DNA of 64,000 nucleotides from NCBI GenBank assembly GCA_003852775.1, contig RDDZ01000106.1, positions 42,830 through 106,829 of the forward strand. Reading direction: 5' to 3'. This DNA comes from Microbacteriaceae bacterium (GTDB lineage Bacteria > Actinomycetota > Actinomycetes > Actinomycetales > Microbacteriaceae). This document shows positions 26,296 to 38,825 of this stretch, in pieces (position 1 is the first letter of the stretch; each line of letters opens with the position of its first letter). The notes below the pieces were generated by a model. The model saw nothing but the letters and a program-made list of their open reading frames with translations, had not been told where the DNA came from and did not search any database. The translations under genes were made by a program, and so were the position numbers.

Positions 26296-27180
26296 ATGAG
26301 CGCGACGAAGACGACCGAGGCGGCGGCCCCTGCGGAGGGGGCCGCCGGCCCGGCCCACCAGCAGGCGAGCGTCTACGGCTACTCGGCGGCGGGGCCGGGC
26401 CTCGCCGACCGGCGCCGTCCCCGCCGCGAGCGGCGCTGGTGGCCGATCGTGGGCGGGGCGCTCATCCCGCTCGGCGTGCTCGGCCTCTGGTGGGCGGCGA
26501 CGGAGTTCACCGACATCCCGTCGTACCGCCTGCCGTCGCCCGCCGACGTCGTCAACGCGGCGGGGGAGCTCGCCTCGTCCGGGCAGCTCTGGCGCGACAT
26601 CGCGATCTCGAGCCAGCGCGTCCTCCAGGGCTTCGCGTTCGGGTCGCTCATCGGCATCGTCATCGGGTCGCTCATCGGCCTCTCGCGCACTGCGAGCATC
26701 CTGCTGTCGCCGACGATCGGCGCCCTGCGTGCCGTACCCTCGCTCGCCTGGGTGCCGTTGCTCGTGCTGTACGTCGGCATCTTCGAGCCGTCAAAGGTCA
26801 TCCTCATCACGATCGGCGCGGCGTTCCCCGTGCTCACGACCCTCTCGATCGCGCTGCGCCACGTCGATCCGCACCTCGTCGAGCTCGGTCGCGCCTACGG
26901 GCTCGGTCGACTGTCGCTCCTCACGACCGTGCAGCTCCCCGCGGTCATCCCGGCGCTCGTGAGCGGCCTGCGGCTCGCCCTCGCGCAGTCGTGGCTCTTC
27001 CTCGTGGCGGCCGAGCTGCTCGCGAGCTCGATGGGTCTCGGCTTCCTGCTCATGGACTCCGGGAACAACGGCCGCGTCGACCGCATCTTCCTCGCGATCA
27101 TCGTGCTCGCGGTGCTCGGCAAGACGACCGACGCGCTCATCGGGGTGCTCGAGCGCTGGCTCCTCAAGCGCTGGGGCTGA
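26296..27180 (+). CDS. ABC importer permease, sulfonate/nitrate type (SsuC-like)
   Basis: 294 residues. A soluble basic N-terminal extension of about 45 residues (SVYGYSAAGPGLADRRRPRR) precedes TM1 (WWPIVGGALIPLGVLGLWW). Then come VNAAGELASSGQLWRDIAIS, the permease core with about six TM segments, and the EAA-type loop LVELGRAYGLGRLSLLTTVQLP. The last TM ends in LIGVLERWLLKRWG. It forms the membrane channel for the preceding ATPase and lipoprotein. The gene ends at a strong hairpin. Confidence 0.9.
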   Translation: MSATKTTEAAAPAEGAAGPAHQQASVYGYSAAGPGLADRRRPRRERRWWPIVGGALIPLGVLGLWWAATEFTDIPSYRLPSPADVVNAAGELASSGQLWRDIAISSQRVLQGFAFGSLIGIVIGSLIGLSRTASILLSPTIGALRAVPSLAWVPLLVLYVGIFEPSKVILITIGAAFPVLTTLSIALRHVDPHLVELGRAYGLGRLSLLTTVQLPAVIPALVSGLRLALAQSWLFLVAAELLASSMGLGFLLMDSGNNGRVDRIFLAIIVLAVLGKTTDALIGVLERWLLKRWG

Positions 27181-27601
27181 ACCTCTCCGCACAGAGGTGA
27201 AGGCCGGGACGACGCGTGCAGTCGTCCCGGCCTTCTGCTGTGGCGGGGTCAGTCGCGCCGACGACGACCTCGAACATGCCCATCGCGATGACGGCCGTCT
27301 GGGCGGGCAGGAACGGCACCATCGAGGCGACGAGGTCGGCCACGGGGCTGAGCCCCACGATCTTGAGTGCGCCGAACGCGACCTGCACGAGCGCGTGCGA
27401 GAGGAGGAGGGTCAGGATGCCGTGGCGCGCGAGCACGTCGAGCACGGCCCGCTCCGTGTGCAGGATCCAGGCGAAGACCGCGCGGATGCCCGTCGCGGGC
27501 CGCGCGGGGGCGGCGGCGTGGGCGGGGCGTCCGAGCGGCGGCTGCAGTGCCGCCGGCTGCTCGATGGTGGGGGTGGACAGGGTGGGGGTGGAGGTGTTCA
27601 T
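27164..27601 (-). pseudogene. 3'-truncated DoxX-like membrane protein gene
   Basis: From ATG 27601 (GGAAG 5 nt upstream) 145 codons are open. A disordered Ala/Pro N-terminus is followed by a DoxX/DUF417-like half: LTLLLSHALVQVAFGALKIV, GLSPVADLVASMVPFLPAQT and AVIAMGMFEVVVGA, that is two of the expected four TM segments. Immediately afterwards (about 27249) homologous-looking sequence stops, and the frame crosses the terminator hairpin as DPATAEGRDDCTRRPG and ends inside the permease gene. The missing TM3-TM4 are not found nearby. I infer a gene broken when the importer operon arrived or by a deletion. A short functional protein cannot be excluded. Confidence 0.55.
27199..27235 (+). terminator. 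Strong hairpin terminator between convergent genes
   Basis: Perfect 15-bp stem (GAAGGCCGGGACGAC / GTCGTCCCGGCCTTC) with a 7-nt loop, 18 nt after the permease stop, followed by TGCTGTGG. It works sterically in both directions. The opposing reading frame (DoxX-like) runs straight through it, which argues that frame has lost its own end. Confidence 0.75.
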
Positions 27602-27680
27602 GATCGCTTCCGTGGAGGTGGTGGTGGTGTCTCCACACTCCCGTTCCCGCGGCGCGGACAAGCCCGGCCGCACCATCCGG

Positions 27681-27686
27681 TAGCCT
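27681..27686 (+). promoter_or_regulatory. Probable -10 (TAGCCT) of the pyrimidine operon
   Basis: TAGCCT lies 76 nt before the pyrR ATG, so the transcript would carry a leader of about 70 nt that contains the PyrR-binding-loop-like sequence. Confidence 0.45.
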
Positions 27687-27721
27687 GGACGACGGCCGCC
27701 CCGCCGGGGCGCACCACGACC

Positions 27722-27758
27722 ACCTTTAAGTTCCGTCCCGTGAGGCGGGGAAGGAGGT
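27722..27758 (+). promoter_or_regulatory. Candidate PyrR-binding RNA loop overlapping the pyrR ribosome-binding site
   Basis: 27736-27746 reads TCCCGTGAGGC, matching the PyrR binding-loop consensus UCCNGNGAGGY. It is flanked by a pairing TTCC (27731-27734) / GGAA (27749-27752). Outside this, ACCT (27722-27725) can pair with AGGT (27755-27758), which is part of the Shine-Dalgarno AGGAGG (27752-27757). The pyrR ATG is 5 nt further on. PyrR bound to the loop would therefore stabilise a hairpin that hides the ribosome-binding site. PyrR-dependent translational repression is known in mycobacteria; the application here is inferred from sequence. Confidence 0.6.
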
Positions 27759-27762
27759 CAGG

Positions 27763-28311
27763 ATGCCGGCACGAGTCGTGCTGCAGCAGGCTGACATCGC
27801 GCGCGCGCTCACGCGCATCTCCCACGAGATCCTCGAGACCAATCGCGGCGGCTCGGATCTCGTCCTCCTCGGCATCCCGACACGCGGCGTCGTGCTCGCC
27901 GAGCGGATCGCCGCCAACCTCGAGCGCTTCGAGCCCGGATCCGGCATCGTCGGGTCCCTCGACGTGACGATGTACCGCGACGACCTCGATCGCCATCCCA
28001 CGCGCACCCCGAGCCCGACCCGGCTCCCGGCGGGCGGCATCGACGGCAAGACCGTCGTGCTCGTCGACGACGTCCTGTACTCGGGGCGCACCATCCGGGC
28101 CGCCCTCGACGCGATCGGCGACCTCGGCCGTCCGCGCGCGGTACGTCTCGCGGTGCTCGTCGACCGCGGACACCGCGAGCTGCCCATCCGCGCGGACTTC
28201 GTCGGCAAGAACCTGCCTACGGCGGTCGCCGAACGCATCTACGTGCGCCTCGGCGAGATCGACGGCGAGGACGCCGTCGCGATCGAGAGCAGCGAGGGGG
28301 AGCGCTCATGA
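27763..28311 (+). CDS. pyrR: Bifunctional pyr operon regulator / uracil phosphoribosyltransferase PyrR
   Basis: 182 residues, type I PRTase fold. PRPP loop [20 protein letters not shown] near residue 105; N-terminal [20 protein letters not shown] and [19 protein letters not shown]-terminal [17 protein letters not shown]. With UMP bound, PyrR recognises loop structures in pyr mRNA; it also has uracil PRTase activity. A matching RNA site lies directly upstream. It is first in pyrR-pyrB-pyrC-(PH)-carA-carB-pyrF, all overlapping, so leader control could affect the whole operon through coupling. ATG of pyrB overlaps its stop. Confidence 0.96.
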   Translation: MPARVVLQQADIARALTRISHEILETNRGGSDLVLLGIPTRGVVLAERIAANLERFEPGSGIVGSLDVTMYRDDLDRHPTRTPSPTRLPAGGIDGKTVVLVDDVLYSGRTIRAALDAIGDLGRPRAVRLAVLVDRGHRELPIRADFVGKNLPTAVAERIYVRLGEIDGEDAVAIESSEGERS

Positions 28312-29267
28312 GGCACCTCCTGACGACCGAGACGCTCACCCGCGCCGACGCCCTGGCGATCCTCGACGTCGCCGAGGACATGGCGGAGGTCGCGACCCGC
28401 GCGGTCCCCAAGCTCCCGACCCTGCGCGGCCGCACGGTAGCGAACGTCTTCTTCGAGGACTCCACCCGCACCCGCCTGAGCTTCGAGACCGCCGCCAAGC
28501 GCCTCTCGGCGGATGTCGTGACCTTCTCCGCGAAGGGGTCGAGCGTCTCGAAGGGCGAGAGCCTCAAGGACACGACCCAGACCCTCGCTGCCATGGGCGT
28601 CGACGCGATGGTGCTGCGCCACTCCGCGTCGGGCGCGGCGGAGGTGCTCGCGGCCTCCGACTGGATCGACGCGGCCGTCGTCAACGCGGGCGACGGCACC
28701 CACCAGCACCCCACCCAGGCCCTGCTGGACGCCTTCACGCTGCGCAAGAGCCTGCACGGCGACGCCTCGCGCGGCCGCGATCTCGACGGCGTGCGTGTGA
28801 CGATCGTCGGCGACGTGCTGCACTCGCGCGTCGCGCGTTCGAACGTGTGGCTGCTCGCGACTCTCGGCGCGCACGTGCACCTCGTCGGCCCGCGCACCCT
28901 GCTGCCGGTGGGCGTCGAGACGTGGCCGGTCACGACCGGCACCGACCTCGACGAGGCGATCGCCGCGCGTCCCGACGCCGTCATGATGCTGCGGGTGCAG
29001 CAGGAGCGCATGCACGCGGCCTACTTCCCGCACGAGCGTGAGTACTCCAACGTGTGGGGTCTCGGCGACGACAGGTTGGATCGTCTCCCGGCGGATACGA
29101 TTGTCATGCACCCCGGACCCATGAACCGCGGGCTCGAGATCTCGGCGCGAGCCGCCGACTCGCCCCGGTCGGTCATCCTCGACCAGGTGGCGAACGGGGT
29201 GTCGATACGGATGGCGGTGCTCTACCTCGTGCTCTCAGGCTCGGATCCGCGGGAGGCCGCGGCATGA
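28308..29267 (+). CDS. pyrB: Aspartate carbamoyltransferase catalytic subunit
   Basis: 319 residues. Carbamoyl-phosphate motif [19 protein letters not shown], catalytic loop [28 protein letters not shown], and [18 protein letters not shown]. The second domain has [16 protein letters not shown] and [10 protein letters not shown]. It commits carbamoyl phosphate to pyrimidine synthesis. No regulatory pyrI is present; in actinobacteria the catalytic subunit usually lies with pyrC. ATGA overlaps on both sides (pyrR, pyrC). Confidence 0.97.
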   Translation: MRHLLTTETLTRADALAILDVAEDMAEVATRAVPKLPTLRGRTVANVFFEDSTRTRLSFETAAKRLSADVVTFSAKGSSVSKGESLKDTTQTLAAMGVDAMVLRHSASGAAEVLAASDWIDAAVVNAGDGTHQHPTQALLDAFTLRKSLHGDASRGRDLDGVRVTIVGDVLHSRVARSNVWLLATLGAHVHLVGPRTLLPVGVETWPVTTGTDLDEAIAARPDAVMMLRVQQERMHAAYFPHEREYSNVWGLGDDRLDRLPADTIVMHPGPMNRGLEISARAADSPRSVILDQVANGVSIRMAVLYLVLSGSDPREAAA

Positions 29268-30598
29268 CGACGCTGCTCATCCGCGGCGCGCAGCTGCCCG
29301 ACGGCACGCGCACCGACCTCCTCATCGACGGGGGAGTCGTCGCCGAACGCGGTGACGGCCTCACGAAGCTCGGCGCGACGATCGTCGACGCCGACGGGCT
29401 CGTGGCGCTCCCCGGTCTCGTCGACCTCCACACCCACCTGCGCGAGCCCGGCTTCGAGGCGAGCGAGACGGTCCTGACCGGCACGCGCGCGGCGGCCGCG
29501 GGCGGCTTCACGGCCGTGCATGCGATGGCCAACACCTCGCCGGTCCAGGACACCGCGGGCGTCGTCGAGCAGGTCGCGTCGCTCGGCGCGCAGCACGGCT
29601 ACGCGACGGTGCGCCCCGTGGGCGCCGTGACCGTCGGGCTCGCCGGGGAGCGGCTCTCGGAGATCGGAGCCATGGCGCGCTCCCGAGCCGCGGTGCGCGT
29701 CTTCAGCGACGACGGCAAGTGCGTCGCGGACGCGCTCCTCATGCGCCGCGCGCTCGAGTACGTCGCGACCTTCGACGGCGTCATCGCGCAGCACGCCCAG
29801 GAGCCGCGCCTCACCGAGGGCGCCCAGATGAACGAGGGCGCCCTGAGCTCCGAGCTCGGGCTCGCCGGCTGGCCCGCCGTGGCCGAGGAGGCGATCATCG
29901 CGCGCGACGTCCTCCTCGCGGACGCCGTCGGGGCCCGCCTCCACATCTGCCACCTCTCGACCGCCGGCAGCGTCGAGGTCGTGCGCTGGGCGAAGGCACG
30001 CGGCATCCGCGTGACCGCCGAGGTGACGCCCCATCATCTGCTCCTCACCGAGCAGCTCGTGGCGGACGCCTCCGACCCCTACCTGCCCCGCTACGACGCG
30101 CGCTTCAAGGTCAACCCGCCGCTGCGTCGCGACGAGGACGTGCACGCGCTGCGGGCGGCTCTCGCCGACGGCACGATCGACATCGTCGCGACCGACCACG
30201 CCCCGCATCCGGTCGAGACCAAGGAGTGCGCCTGGCAGGAGGCGTCCTTCGGCATGGTCGGCCTCGAGAGCGCGCTCTCGGTCGTGCAGGCCGCGATGGT
30301 CGACACGGGCCTGCTCGAGTGGTCCGACGTCGCGCGCGTGCTGTCGCGCGTCCCCGCGGAGATCGGTCGTCTCGAGGGCTACGACGCCCCGTTCGAGCCC
30401 GGCAGCCCCGCCCACCTGACCCTCGTCGACCCGGCGGCGCGCAGCGTCTTCGGCCCCGGCTCGCTGCGCGGCAAGGGCGTCAACTCGCCCTACTTCGGTC
30501 GCGAGCTCCCCGGCCGCGTGATCGCGACGATCCACGCCGGGGTCCCCACCGTGCTCGAGGGCGTGCTCCGCGCCGAAGAGGAGGTCTCCCATGGATGA
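29264..30598 (+). CDS. pyrC: Dihydroorotase
   Basis: 444 residues, amidohydrolase fold. Metal-binding HxH is in [15 protein letters not shown]; further ligands are in [10 protein letters not shown] and [14 protein letters not shown]; the catalytic Asp is in [21 protein letters not shown]-terminal [15 protein letters not shown]. It closes carbamoyl-aspartate to dihydroorotate. ATG overlaps the pyrB stop; its 3' end overlaps the next gene by 8 nt. Confidence 0.96.
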   Translation: MTTLLIRGAQLPDGTRTDLLIDGGVVAERGDGLTKLGATIVDADGLVALPGLVDLHTHLREPGFEASETVLTGTRAAAAGGFTAVHAMANTSPVQDTAGVVEQVASLGAQHGYATVRPVGAVTVGLAGERLSEIGAMARSRAAVRVFSDDGKCVADALLMRRALEYVATFDGVIAQHAQEPRLTEGAQMNEGALSSELGLAGWPAVAEEAIIARDVLLADAVGARLHICHLSTAGSVEVVRWAKARGIRVTAEVTPHHLLLTEQLVADASDPYLPRYDARFKVNPPLRRDEDVHALRAALADGTIDIVATDHAPHPVETKECAWQEASFGMVGLESALSVVQAAMVDTGLLEWSDVARVLSRVPAEIGRLEGYDAPFEPGSPAHLTLVDPAARSVFGPGSLRGKGVNSPYFGRELPGRVIATIHAGVPTVLEGVLRAEEEVSHG

Positions 30599-31142
30599 GC
30601 GCCTCATCCCGGCACTCGTCGTGCTCGCGATGATCGCCATCGCCTTCACGTTCATGGCGCTCGGCTGGCGCAACCGACGTCGACGCCAGAAGCACCTCGA
30701 CGTCGTGCCCGTCCCGCCCGCCGAGATCGGCGCCGAGCTCGGGCGCGAGCGCGTGCTCTACGTCGCTACGACCCTCGCCGAGCAACCCCTCGAGCGCGTC
30801 GTCGTCGAGGGTCTCGCTTTCCGCGCCAAGGGCGAGGTGCGCATCGCGCGCAACGGCGTCGTCCTCGACCTGCGCGGATCCCAGCCCGCCTTCATCCCGA
30901 CGGCCGACATCCGCGGCGTCGGGCTCGCGAGCTGGACGATCGACCACGGCGTCGAGGACGGCGGGCTCGTCTTCGTGCGCTGGGAGCTCGGCGGCACCGC
31001 CGTCGACACCTACCTGCGCTCCGAGCGTTCGCAGGAGCTCCTCGACGCCCTCACCGAGCTCTCGCCCGCCGCGGCCGCCGCCGCGAAGGCCGAGGGCTCC
31101 GCACCGACCACAACGACCCCCGACGGAGAGGCCCCCGAATGA
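30591..31142 (+). CDS. PH-like domain membrane protein of the pyr operon
   Basis: 183 residues. One N-terminal membrane segment ([20 protein letters not shown]), a basic stretch RNRRRRQKH, then a beta-rich part ([52 protein letters not shown]) like the PH-like proteins that sit between pyrC and carA in many actinobacteria. The C-terminus is Ala/Thr/Pro-rich. The function is unknown; its fixed position suggests a link to pyrimidine synthesis or merely a conserved operon. It overlaps pyrC by 8 nt and carA by 4 nt. Confidence 0.85.
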   Translation: MDERLIPALVVLAMIAIAFTFMALGWRNRRRRQKHLDVVPVPPAEIGAELGRERVLYVATTLAEQPLERVVVEGLAFRAKGEVRIARNGVVLDLRGSQPAFIPTADIRGVGLASWTIDHGVEDGGLVFVRWELGGTAVDTYLRSERSQELLDALTELSPAAAAAAKAEGSAPTTTTPDGEAPE

Positions 31143-32280
31143 TCGACACCGACCCCGCGGTCCTCGTCCTCGAGGACGGCTCCCGGTACACGGGACGCGC
31201 CTACGGCGCCCGCGGCCGCACCCTCGGCGAGGCCGTCTTCGCGACCGGCATGACCGGCTACCAGGAGACCCTGACCGACCCGAGCTACGCCGGCCAGATC
31301 GTCGTCATGACGGCGCCCCACATCGGCAACACGGGCGTCAACGACGAGGACCCCGAGTCCCGCCGCATCTGGGTCTCGGGCTACGTCGTGCGCGACCCGT
31401 CGCGCGTCGTGTCGAACTTCCGCGCGAACCGCAGCCTCGACGACGACCTCGCGCGCAACGAGGTGGTGGGCATCAGCGGCATCGACACGCGCGCCGTGAC
31501 CCGCCGCCTGCGCGACGCCGGCGCGATGCGCGCCGGGATCTTCTCCGGCGCGGACGCCGCCCTCGACCCGGAGGAGCAACTCGCGATCGTGCGCTCGGGC
31601 GCCCAGATGGCCGGCCAGAACCTCTCGGCGGCCGTCTCGGTGGCGGAGGCCACGGTAACCCCGGCCCGCGGGGAGCGCCTCGGCGTGCTCGCCGTGCTCG
31701 ACCTCGGCGTCAAGCAGGCCACGATCGACAACCTCGCCGACCGCGGCTTCGAGGTGCACGTGCTCCCGCAGGACGTCACGCTCGAGCAGCTGCTCGCGAT
31801 CGAGCCCGTCGCGGTCTTCTACTCGAACGGCCCCGGCGACCCCGCCGCATCCGACGACCACGTGCAGCTGCTGCGCGGTGTCCTCGACCGCGAGCTGCCG
31901 TTCTTCGGCATCTGCTTCGGCAACCAGCTCCTCGGTCGCGCCCTCGGCCTCGGCACCTACAAGCTGCCGTACGGCCACCGCGGGATCAACCAGCCGGTGC
32001 TCGACAAGGCCACCGGTCGCGTCGAGATCACGGCCCACAACCACGGCTTCGCCGTCGACGCGCCCGTCGAGGGCGTCATCGACAGCCCGAACGGCTACGG
32101 CCGGCTCGAGGTGAGCCACGTGGGCCTCAACGACAACGTGGTGGAGGGCCTGCGGGCGCTCGACATCCCCGCGTTCTCGGTCCAGTACCACCCGGAGGCA
32201 GCCGCGGGACCCCACGACGCCAACTACCTGTTCGACCGCTTCCGTGACATGGTCGCGGCCCACCTCGCGAAGAAGAACTG

Positions 32281-32281
<1 letters not shown>
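31139..32281 (+). CDS. carA: Carbamoyl-phosphate synthase small (glutaminase) subunit
   Basis: 380 residues. N-terminal domain [18 protein letters not shown] and [20 protein letters not shown]. The class I amidotransferase domain has nucleophile Cys in [18 protein letters not shown] and His-Glu in [13 protein letters not shown]. It hydrolyses glutamine and channels ammonia to CarB. ATGA overlap with the PH-like gene; its last base is the first base of the carB ATG. Confidence 0.97.
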
Positions 32282-35573
<3,292 letters not shown>

Positions 35574-35577
<4 letters not shown>

Positions 35578-36392
35578 CCGCCTCCTTCGCGGAGCGTGTC
35601 GCGGAGGTGACCGCGATACGCGGCCCGCTGTGCATCGGGATCGACCCGCACGCGTCGCTGCTCGCGGCGTGGGGGCTCCCGGATGACGCCGCGGGGCTGC
35701 GGGAGCTCGGACTCCGGGTCGTCGAGGCGGCCGCGTCGCGGGTGGGGGTCGTGAAGCCGCAGATCGCGTTTTTCGAGCGGCACGGCTCGGCCGGGTACTC
35801 CGCCCTCGAGGAGGTGATCGCGGCGGCCCGCGCCGCGGGCCTCCTCGTGATCGCCGACGTCAAGCGCGGCGACGTCGGCTCGACGGTCGACGCCTACGGC
35901 GAGGCCTGGCTCACCCCCGGTTCGCCGCTCGAGGCCGACGCCATGACGGCCGTCGCGTACCAGGGCTTCGGCTCGCTCGACGGGGTGCTCGCGCGCGCCG
36001 CCGCGCACGGCAAGGGCGTCTTCGTGCTCGCGGCGACCTCCAACCCCGAGAGCGCCGAGGTGCAGACCCTCCGGGTGGAGGGCGGCGCAACGATCGCCCA
36101 GCGCATGGTCGAGCACGCCGCCGGGACCGCCGGCACCGCCGGCGTCGTCGTCGGGGCGACGGTCGACCTCGACGCCGCCGAGATCGACCGGGACGTGCTC
36201 GCGCGCGTGCCCGTACTGGCCCCCGGCTTCGGTGCCCAGGGCGCGACGCTCGCCGACGCCCCCGCGCGCTTCGGCACGGCGCTCGGCCGTGTCCTCCCCA
36301 ACGTCGCCCGCAGCGTCCTCGGCGCGGGCCCCGAGGGCATCGCCGACGCCATCAGCGCGGCCGCCCAGGAGGTGGCATCGTGGCCGAGGTGA
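35574..36392 (+). CDS. pyrF: Orotidine 5'-phosphate decarboxylase (long, type 2)
   Basis: 272 residues, the longer actinobacterial type. Active-site strand [20 protein letters not shown] carries the Asp-x-Lys-x-x-Asp set; [15 protein letters not shown] at the N-terminus; C-terminal [20 protein letters not shown]. It makes UMP. pyrD and pyrE are not in this window. It overlaps carB (ATGA) and is overlapped by the next gene by 13 nt. Confidence 0.95.
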
Positions 36393-37294
36393 GGATGCCC
36401 GAGGTCGACCGAGCCGCGGCCGGACGCGCCGCGATCGCCGCGCGTCGGGCACGCGCCGCCGTCAAGGACGCCGTGCACCGTCGCGAGCGGCGCGCGATCG
36501 ACGTCGCCGAGACCGCGTGGTCCGACCCGGCGACACCAGAGGGGACCCTGCGCGTGCGCGAGTTGCTCATGAGCATCCCCGGGATGGGGCCGACACGCGT
36601 CGCGCGCGTCATGGACGAGCTGGGGATCGCAGACGCGAAGCGCGTCGGAGGTCTCGGCGCCCGCCAGCGGGAGAGGCTGCGCGCCTGGCTGCAGGCCCGC
36701 GAGGGCGCGCGCACCCGCAGCCGCCTCGTCGTCCTCGCCGGCCCCACCGCGGTGGGGAAGGGGACCGTCTCGGCGTACATCCGCGAGAACTACCCCGAGG
36801 TGCTCCTGAGCGTCTCGGCCACGACGCGCCCGCCACGGCCTGGCGAGGTCGACGGACGCCACTACTACTTCGTCGACGACGAGACCTTCGACCGCATGAT
36901 CGAGCAGGGCGAGTTCCTCGAGTACGCGACCGTGCACAACGCCTCGCGCTACGGGACCCCGCGCCCGCCGATCGAGGCCGCCCTCAAGACCGGGCGGAGC
37001 GTGCTCCTCGAGATCGACCTGCAGGGGGCGCGCGCCGTCAAGAAGGCGATGCCGGAGGCGCTCCTGGTGTTCCTGCTGCCCCCCACGTGGGAGGAGCTCG
37101 TGCGACGGCTCACCGGCCGCGGCACGGAGTCGCCGGCCGAGCAGGCCCGGCGTCTCGAGACCGCGAAGGTCGAGCTGGCCGCGCAGGACGAGTTCGACGT
37201 CAAGATCGTCAACCACGACGTCGGCCGTGCGGCGCAGGAGGTCGTAGAATTGCTGACAGTGCCCGGAACCCCGTCCGCGCGCACGCGATCGTGA
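36380..37294 (+). CDS. gmk: Fusion: mIHF-type DNA-binding domain + guanylate kinase
   Basis: 304 residues, about 100 more than a usual guanylate kinase. Residues 1-105 match the mycobacterial integration host factor (mIHF): [20 protein letters not shown], then the helix-hairpin-helix [20 protein letters not shown] and [18 protein letters not shown]. Residues 110-304 are guanylate kinase: P-loop [56 protein letters not shown] and [15 protein letters not shown] 36380 has AGGAGG 7 nt upstream, inside pyrF, which supports translation from the mIHF part. An internal start for a separate kinase (none with a good site) would be needed to deny the fusion. Known elsewhere as neighbouring genes. Confidence 0.92.
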   Translation: MAEVRMPEVDRAAAGRAAIAARRARAAVKDAVHRRERRAIDVAETAWSDPATPEGTLRVRELLMSIPGMGPTRVARVMDELGIADAKRVGGLGARQRERLRAWLQAREGARTRSRLVVLAGPTAVGKGTVSAYIRENYPEVLLSVSATTRPPRPGEVDGRHYYFVDDETFDRMIEQGEFLEYATVHNASRYGTPRPPIEAALKTGRSVLLEIDLQGARAVKKAMPEALLVFLLPPTWEELVRRLTGRGTESPAEQARRLETAKVELAAQDEFDVKIVNHDVGRAAQEVVELLTVPGTPSARTRS

Positions 37295-37305
37295 GGAGAC
37301 CCCGA

Positions 37306-37560
37306 ATGGCCGAGAACAAGGGCATCATCGACCCGCCCATCGACGAGCTGCTGTCGAAGGTCGACTCGAAGTACCAGCTCGTCATCTTCGCCGCCAAGCG
37401 CGCGCGTCAGATCAACGACTACTACGCCGACCTGCACGAGGGCTCGCTCTTCGACAACGTCGGCCCGCTCGTCGACTCGACGATCGACGACAAGCCGCTG
37501 TCGGTCGCGCTCCACGAGATCAACGAGGACAAGCTCGTCCTCACGCCGCTCAGCGAGTAA
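37306..37560 (+). CDS. rpoZ: DNA-directed RNA polymerase omega subunit
   Basis: 84 residues. Contains the omega core [26 protein letters not shown] and [21 protein letters not shown], with C-terminal [17 protein letters not shown]. Omega helps assemble and stabilise beta-prime. ATG 37306 has GTGAGGAG upstream and lies 11 nt after gmk. The gmk-rpoZ-coaBC-metK order is standard in actinobacteria. Confidence 0.96.
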   Translation: MAENKGIIDPPIDELLSKVDSKYQLVIFAAKRARQINDYYADLHEGSLFDNVGPLVDSTIDDKPLSVALHEINEDKLVLTPLSE

Positions 37561-37573
37561 GCGCACGCTGCGG

Positions 37574-37579
37574 TAGCGT
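37574..37579 (+). promoter_or_regulatory. Predicted -10 (TAGCGT) for a leaderless coaBC transcript
   Basis: TAGCGT lies exactly 7 nt before the coaBC ATG (37587), with no Shine-Dalgarno sequence between. Confidence 0.45.
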
Positions 37580-37586
37580 CGCGCCC

Positions 37587-38777
37587 ATGAGCGTCCCGCT
37601 GCGCGTCGTCGTCGGCATCTCGGGCGGCATCGCCGCCTACAAGGCCGTCGGGGTCGCCCGCGAGTTCGTGCTGCGCGGTCACGACGTCCACGTCGTGGCC
37701 ACGGAGGCCGCCCTGCGCTTCGTCGGACGCCCGACGCTCGAAGCGATCAGCCGCAACCCCGTCGAGACGGAGCTCTTCGAGGGGGTCGCCGAGGTGCGCC
37801 ACGTCGCCCTCGGGCAGTCGGCCGACCTCGTCGTCGTCGCCCCCGCGACCGCGAACACGATCGCGAAGCTCGCCGCGGGCATCTCCGACGACCTGCTCGG
37901 CACCACGATCCTCGCCTCGACGGCACCCCTCGTCATCGCGCCCGCGATGCACACCGAGATGTGGCAGAACGCGGCGACGCGCGACAACATCGCCACCCTG
38001 CGCCGCCGGGGCGTGCACATCGTGGGCCCCGCGTCCGGTCAGCTCACCGGCAGTGACAGCGGCCCTGGGCGGATGGCGGAGCCGGTCGAGATCGTCGACG
38101 CGGCCCTCGCCGCGCTGCGCCCGCGCGACCTCGCCGGCCGGCGCGTCGTCGTCTCCGCGGGCGGCACCCGCGAGCCGCTCGACCCCGTGCGTTTCCTCGG
38201 CAACCGTTCGAGCGGTCGTCAGGGCGTCGCGATCGCCGAGGCCGCTCGCGACCGGGGGGCCGACGTCGTGCTCGTCGCTGCGCACCTCGAGGTCTCCGTC
38301 CCGGCGGGCGTCGAGGTGCGGCACGTCGGCACCGCCGAGGAGCTGCGCGGGGCCGTGCTCGACGCGGCCGACGGCGCGGACGCCGTCGTGATGGCCGCCG
38401 CGGTCGCCGACTACCGGCCCGGGAGCGTGTCCGACGCGAAGATCAAGAAGGACCAGCAGGGCGACGAGCTCGCGCTGCGCCTCGTGCGGAACCCCGACGT
38501 GCTCGCCGAGCTCTCCGCCGCATCCGTCCCGGGGCGCACCGTCATCGGCTTCGCGGCGGAGACGGAGGCCGACGACGACGCCCTCCTCGAGCTCGGGCGC
38601 ACGAAGATCGCCCGCAAGGGATGCGACTTCCTCGTCGTCAACAGGGTCGGCTGGACCGAGGGCTTCGCAACCGAGTGCAACGCCGTCGTCATCGTGTCGA
38701 GGGGCGGCGATATAGTGACCCGGGCAGACGGCACCAAGCGCGAGGTCGCCGACGCGATCCTCGATCTGCTCGGCTGA
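37587..38777 (+). CDS. coaBC: Bifunctional phosphopantothenoylcysteine decarboxylase / phosphopantothenate--cysteine ligase
   Basis: 396 residues. The N-terminal CoaC flavoprotein half has VVVGISGGIAAYKAVGVARE, VVAPATANTIAKLAAGISDD and PAMHTEMWQNAATRDN. The C-terminal CoaB half has RVVVSAGGTREPLDPVRFLG, NRSSGRQGVAIAEAA, VMAAAVADYRP and the Lys-containing DAKIKKDQQGDE. It carries out two steps from 4'-phosphopantothenate toward coenzyme A. Confidence 0.96.
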   Translation: MSVPLRVVVGISGGIAAYKAVGVAREFVLRGHDVHVVATEAALRFVGRPTLEAISRNPVETELFEGVAEVRHVALGQSADLVVVAPATANTIAKLAAGISDDLLGTTILASTAPLVIAPAMHTEMWQNAATRDNIATLRRRGVHIVGPASGQLTGSDSGPGRMAEPVEIVDAALAALRPRDLAGRRVVVSAGGTREPLDPVRFLGNRSSGRQGVAIAEAARDRGADVVLVAAHLEVSVPAGVEVRHVGTAEELRGAVLDAADGADAVVMAAAVADYRPGSVSDAKIKKDQQGDELALRLVRNPDVLAELSAASVPGRTVIGFAAETEADDDALLELGRTKIARKGCDFLVVNRVGWTEGFATECNAVVIVSRGGDIVTRADGTKREVADAILDLLG

Positions 38778-38825
38778 TCGCGCCGTCCGCCCACCCTCGA
38801 CTCGACCGAAAACACAGGCTGGCAC

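Noticed and set aside
27602..27640. GGTGGTGGTGG-type repeat upstream of the DoxX-like gene
   Set aside because: Short low-complexity run in a GC-rich intergenic region; no evidence of function.
38778..38825. SAM riboswitch before metK
   Set aside because: Only 48 nt separate coaBC and metK, too short for a SAM-I or SAM-II/IV aptamer with expression platform.
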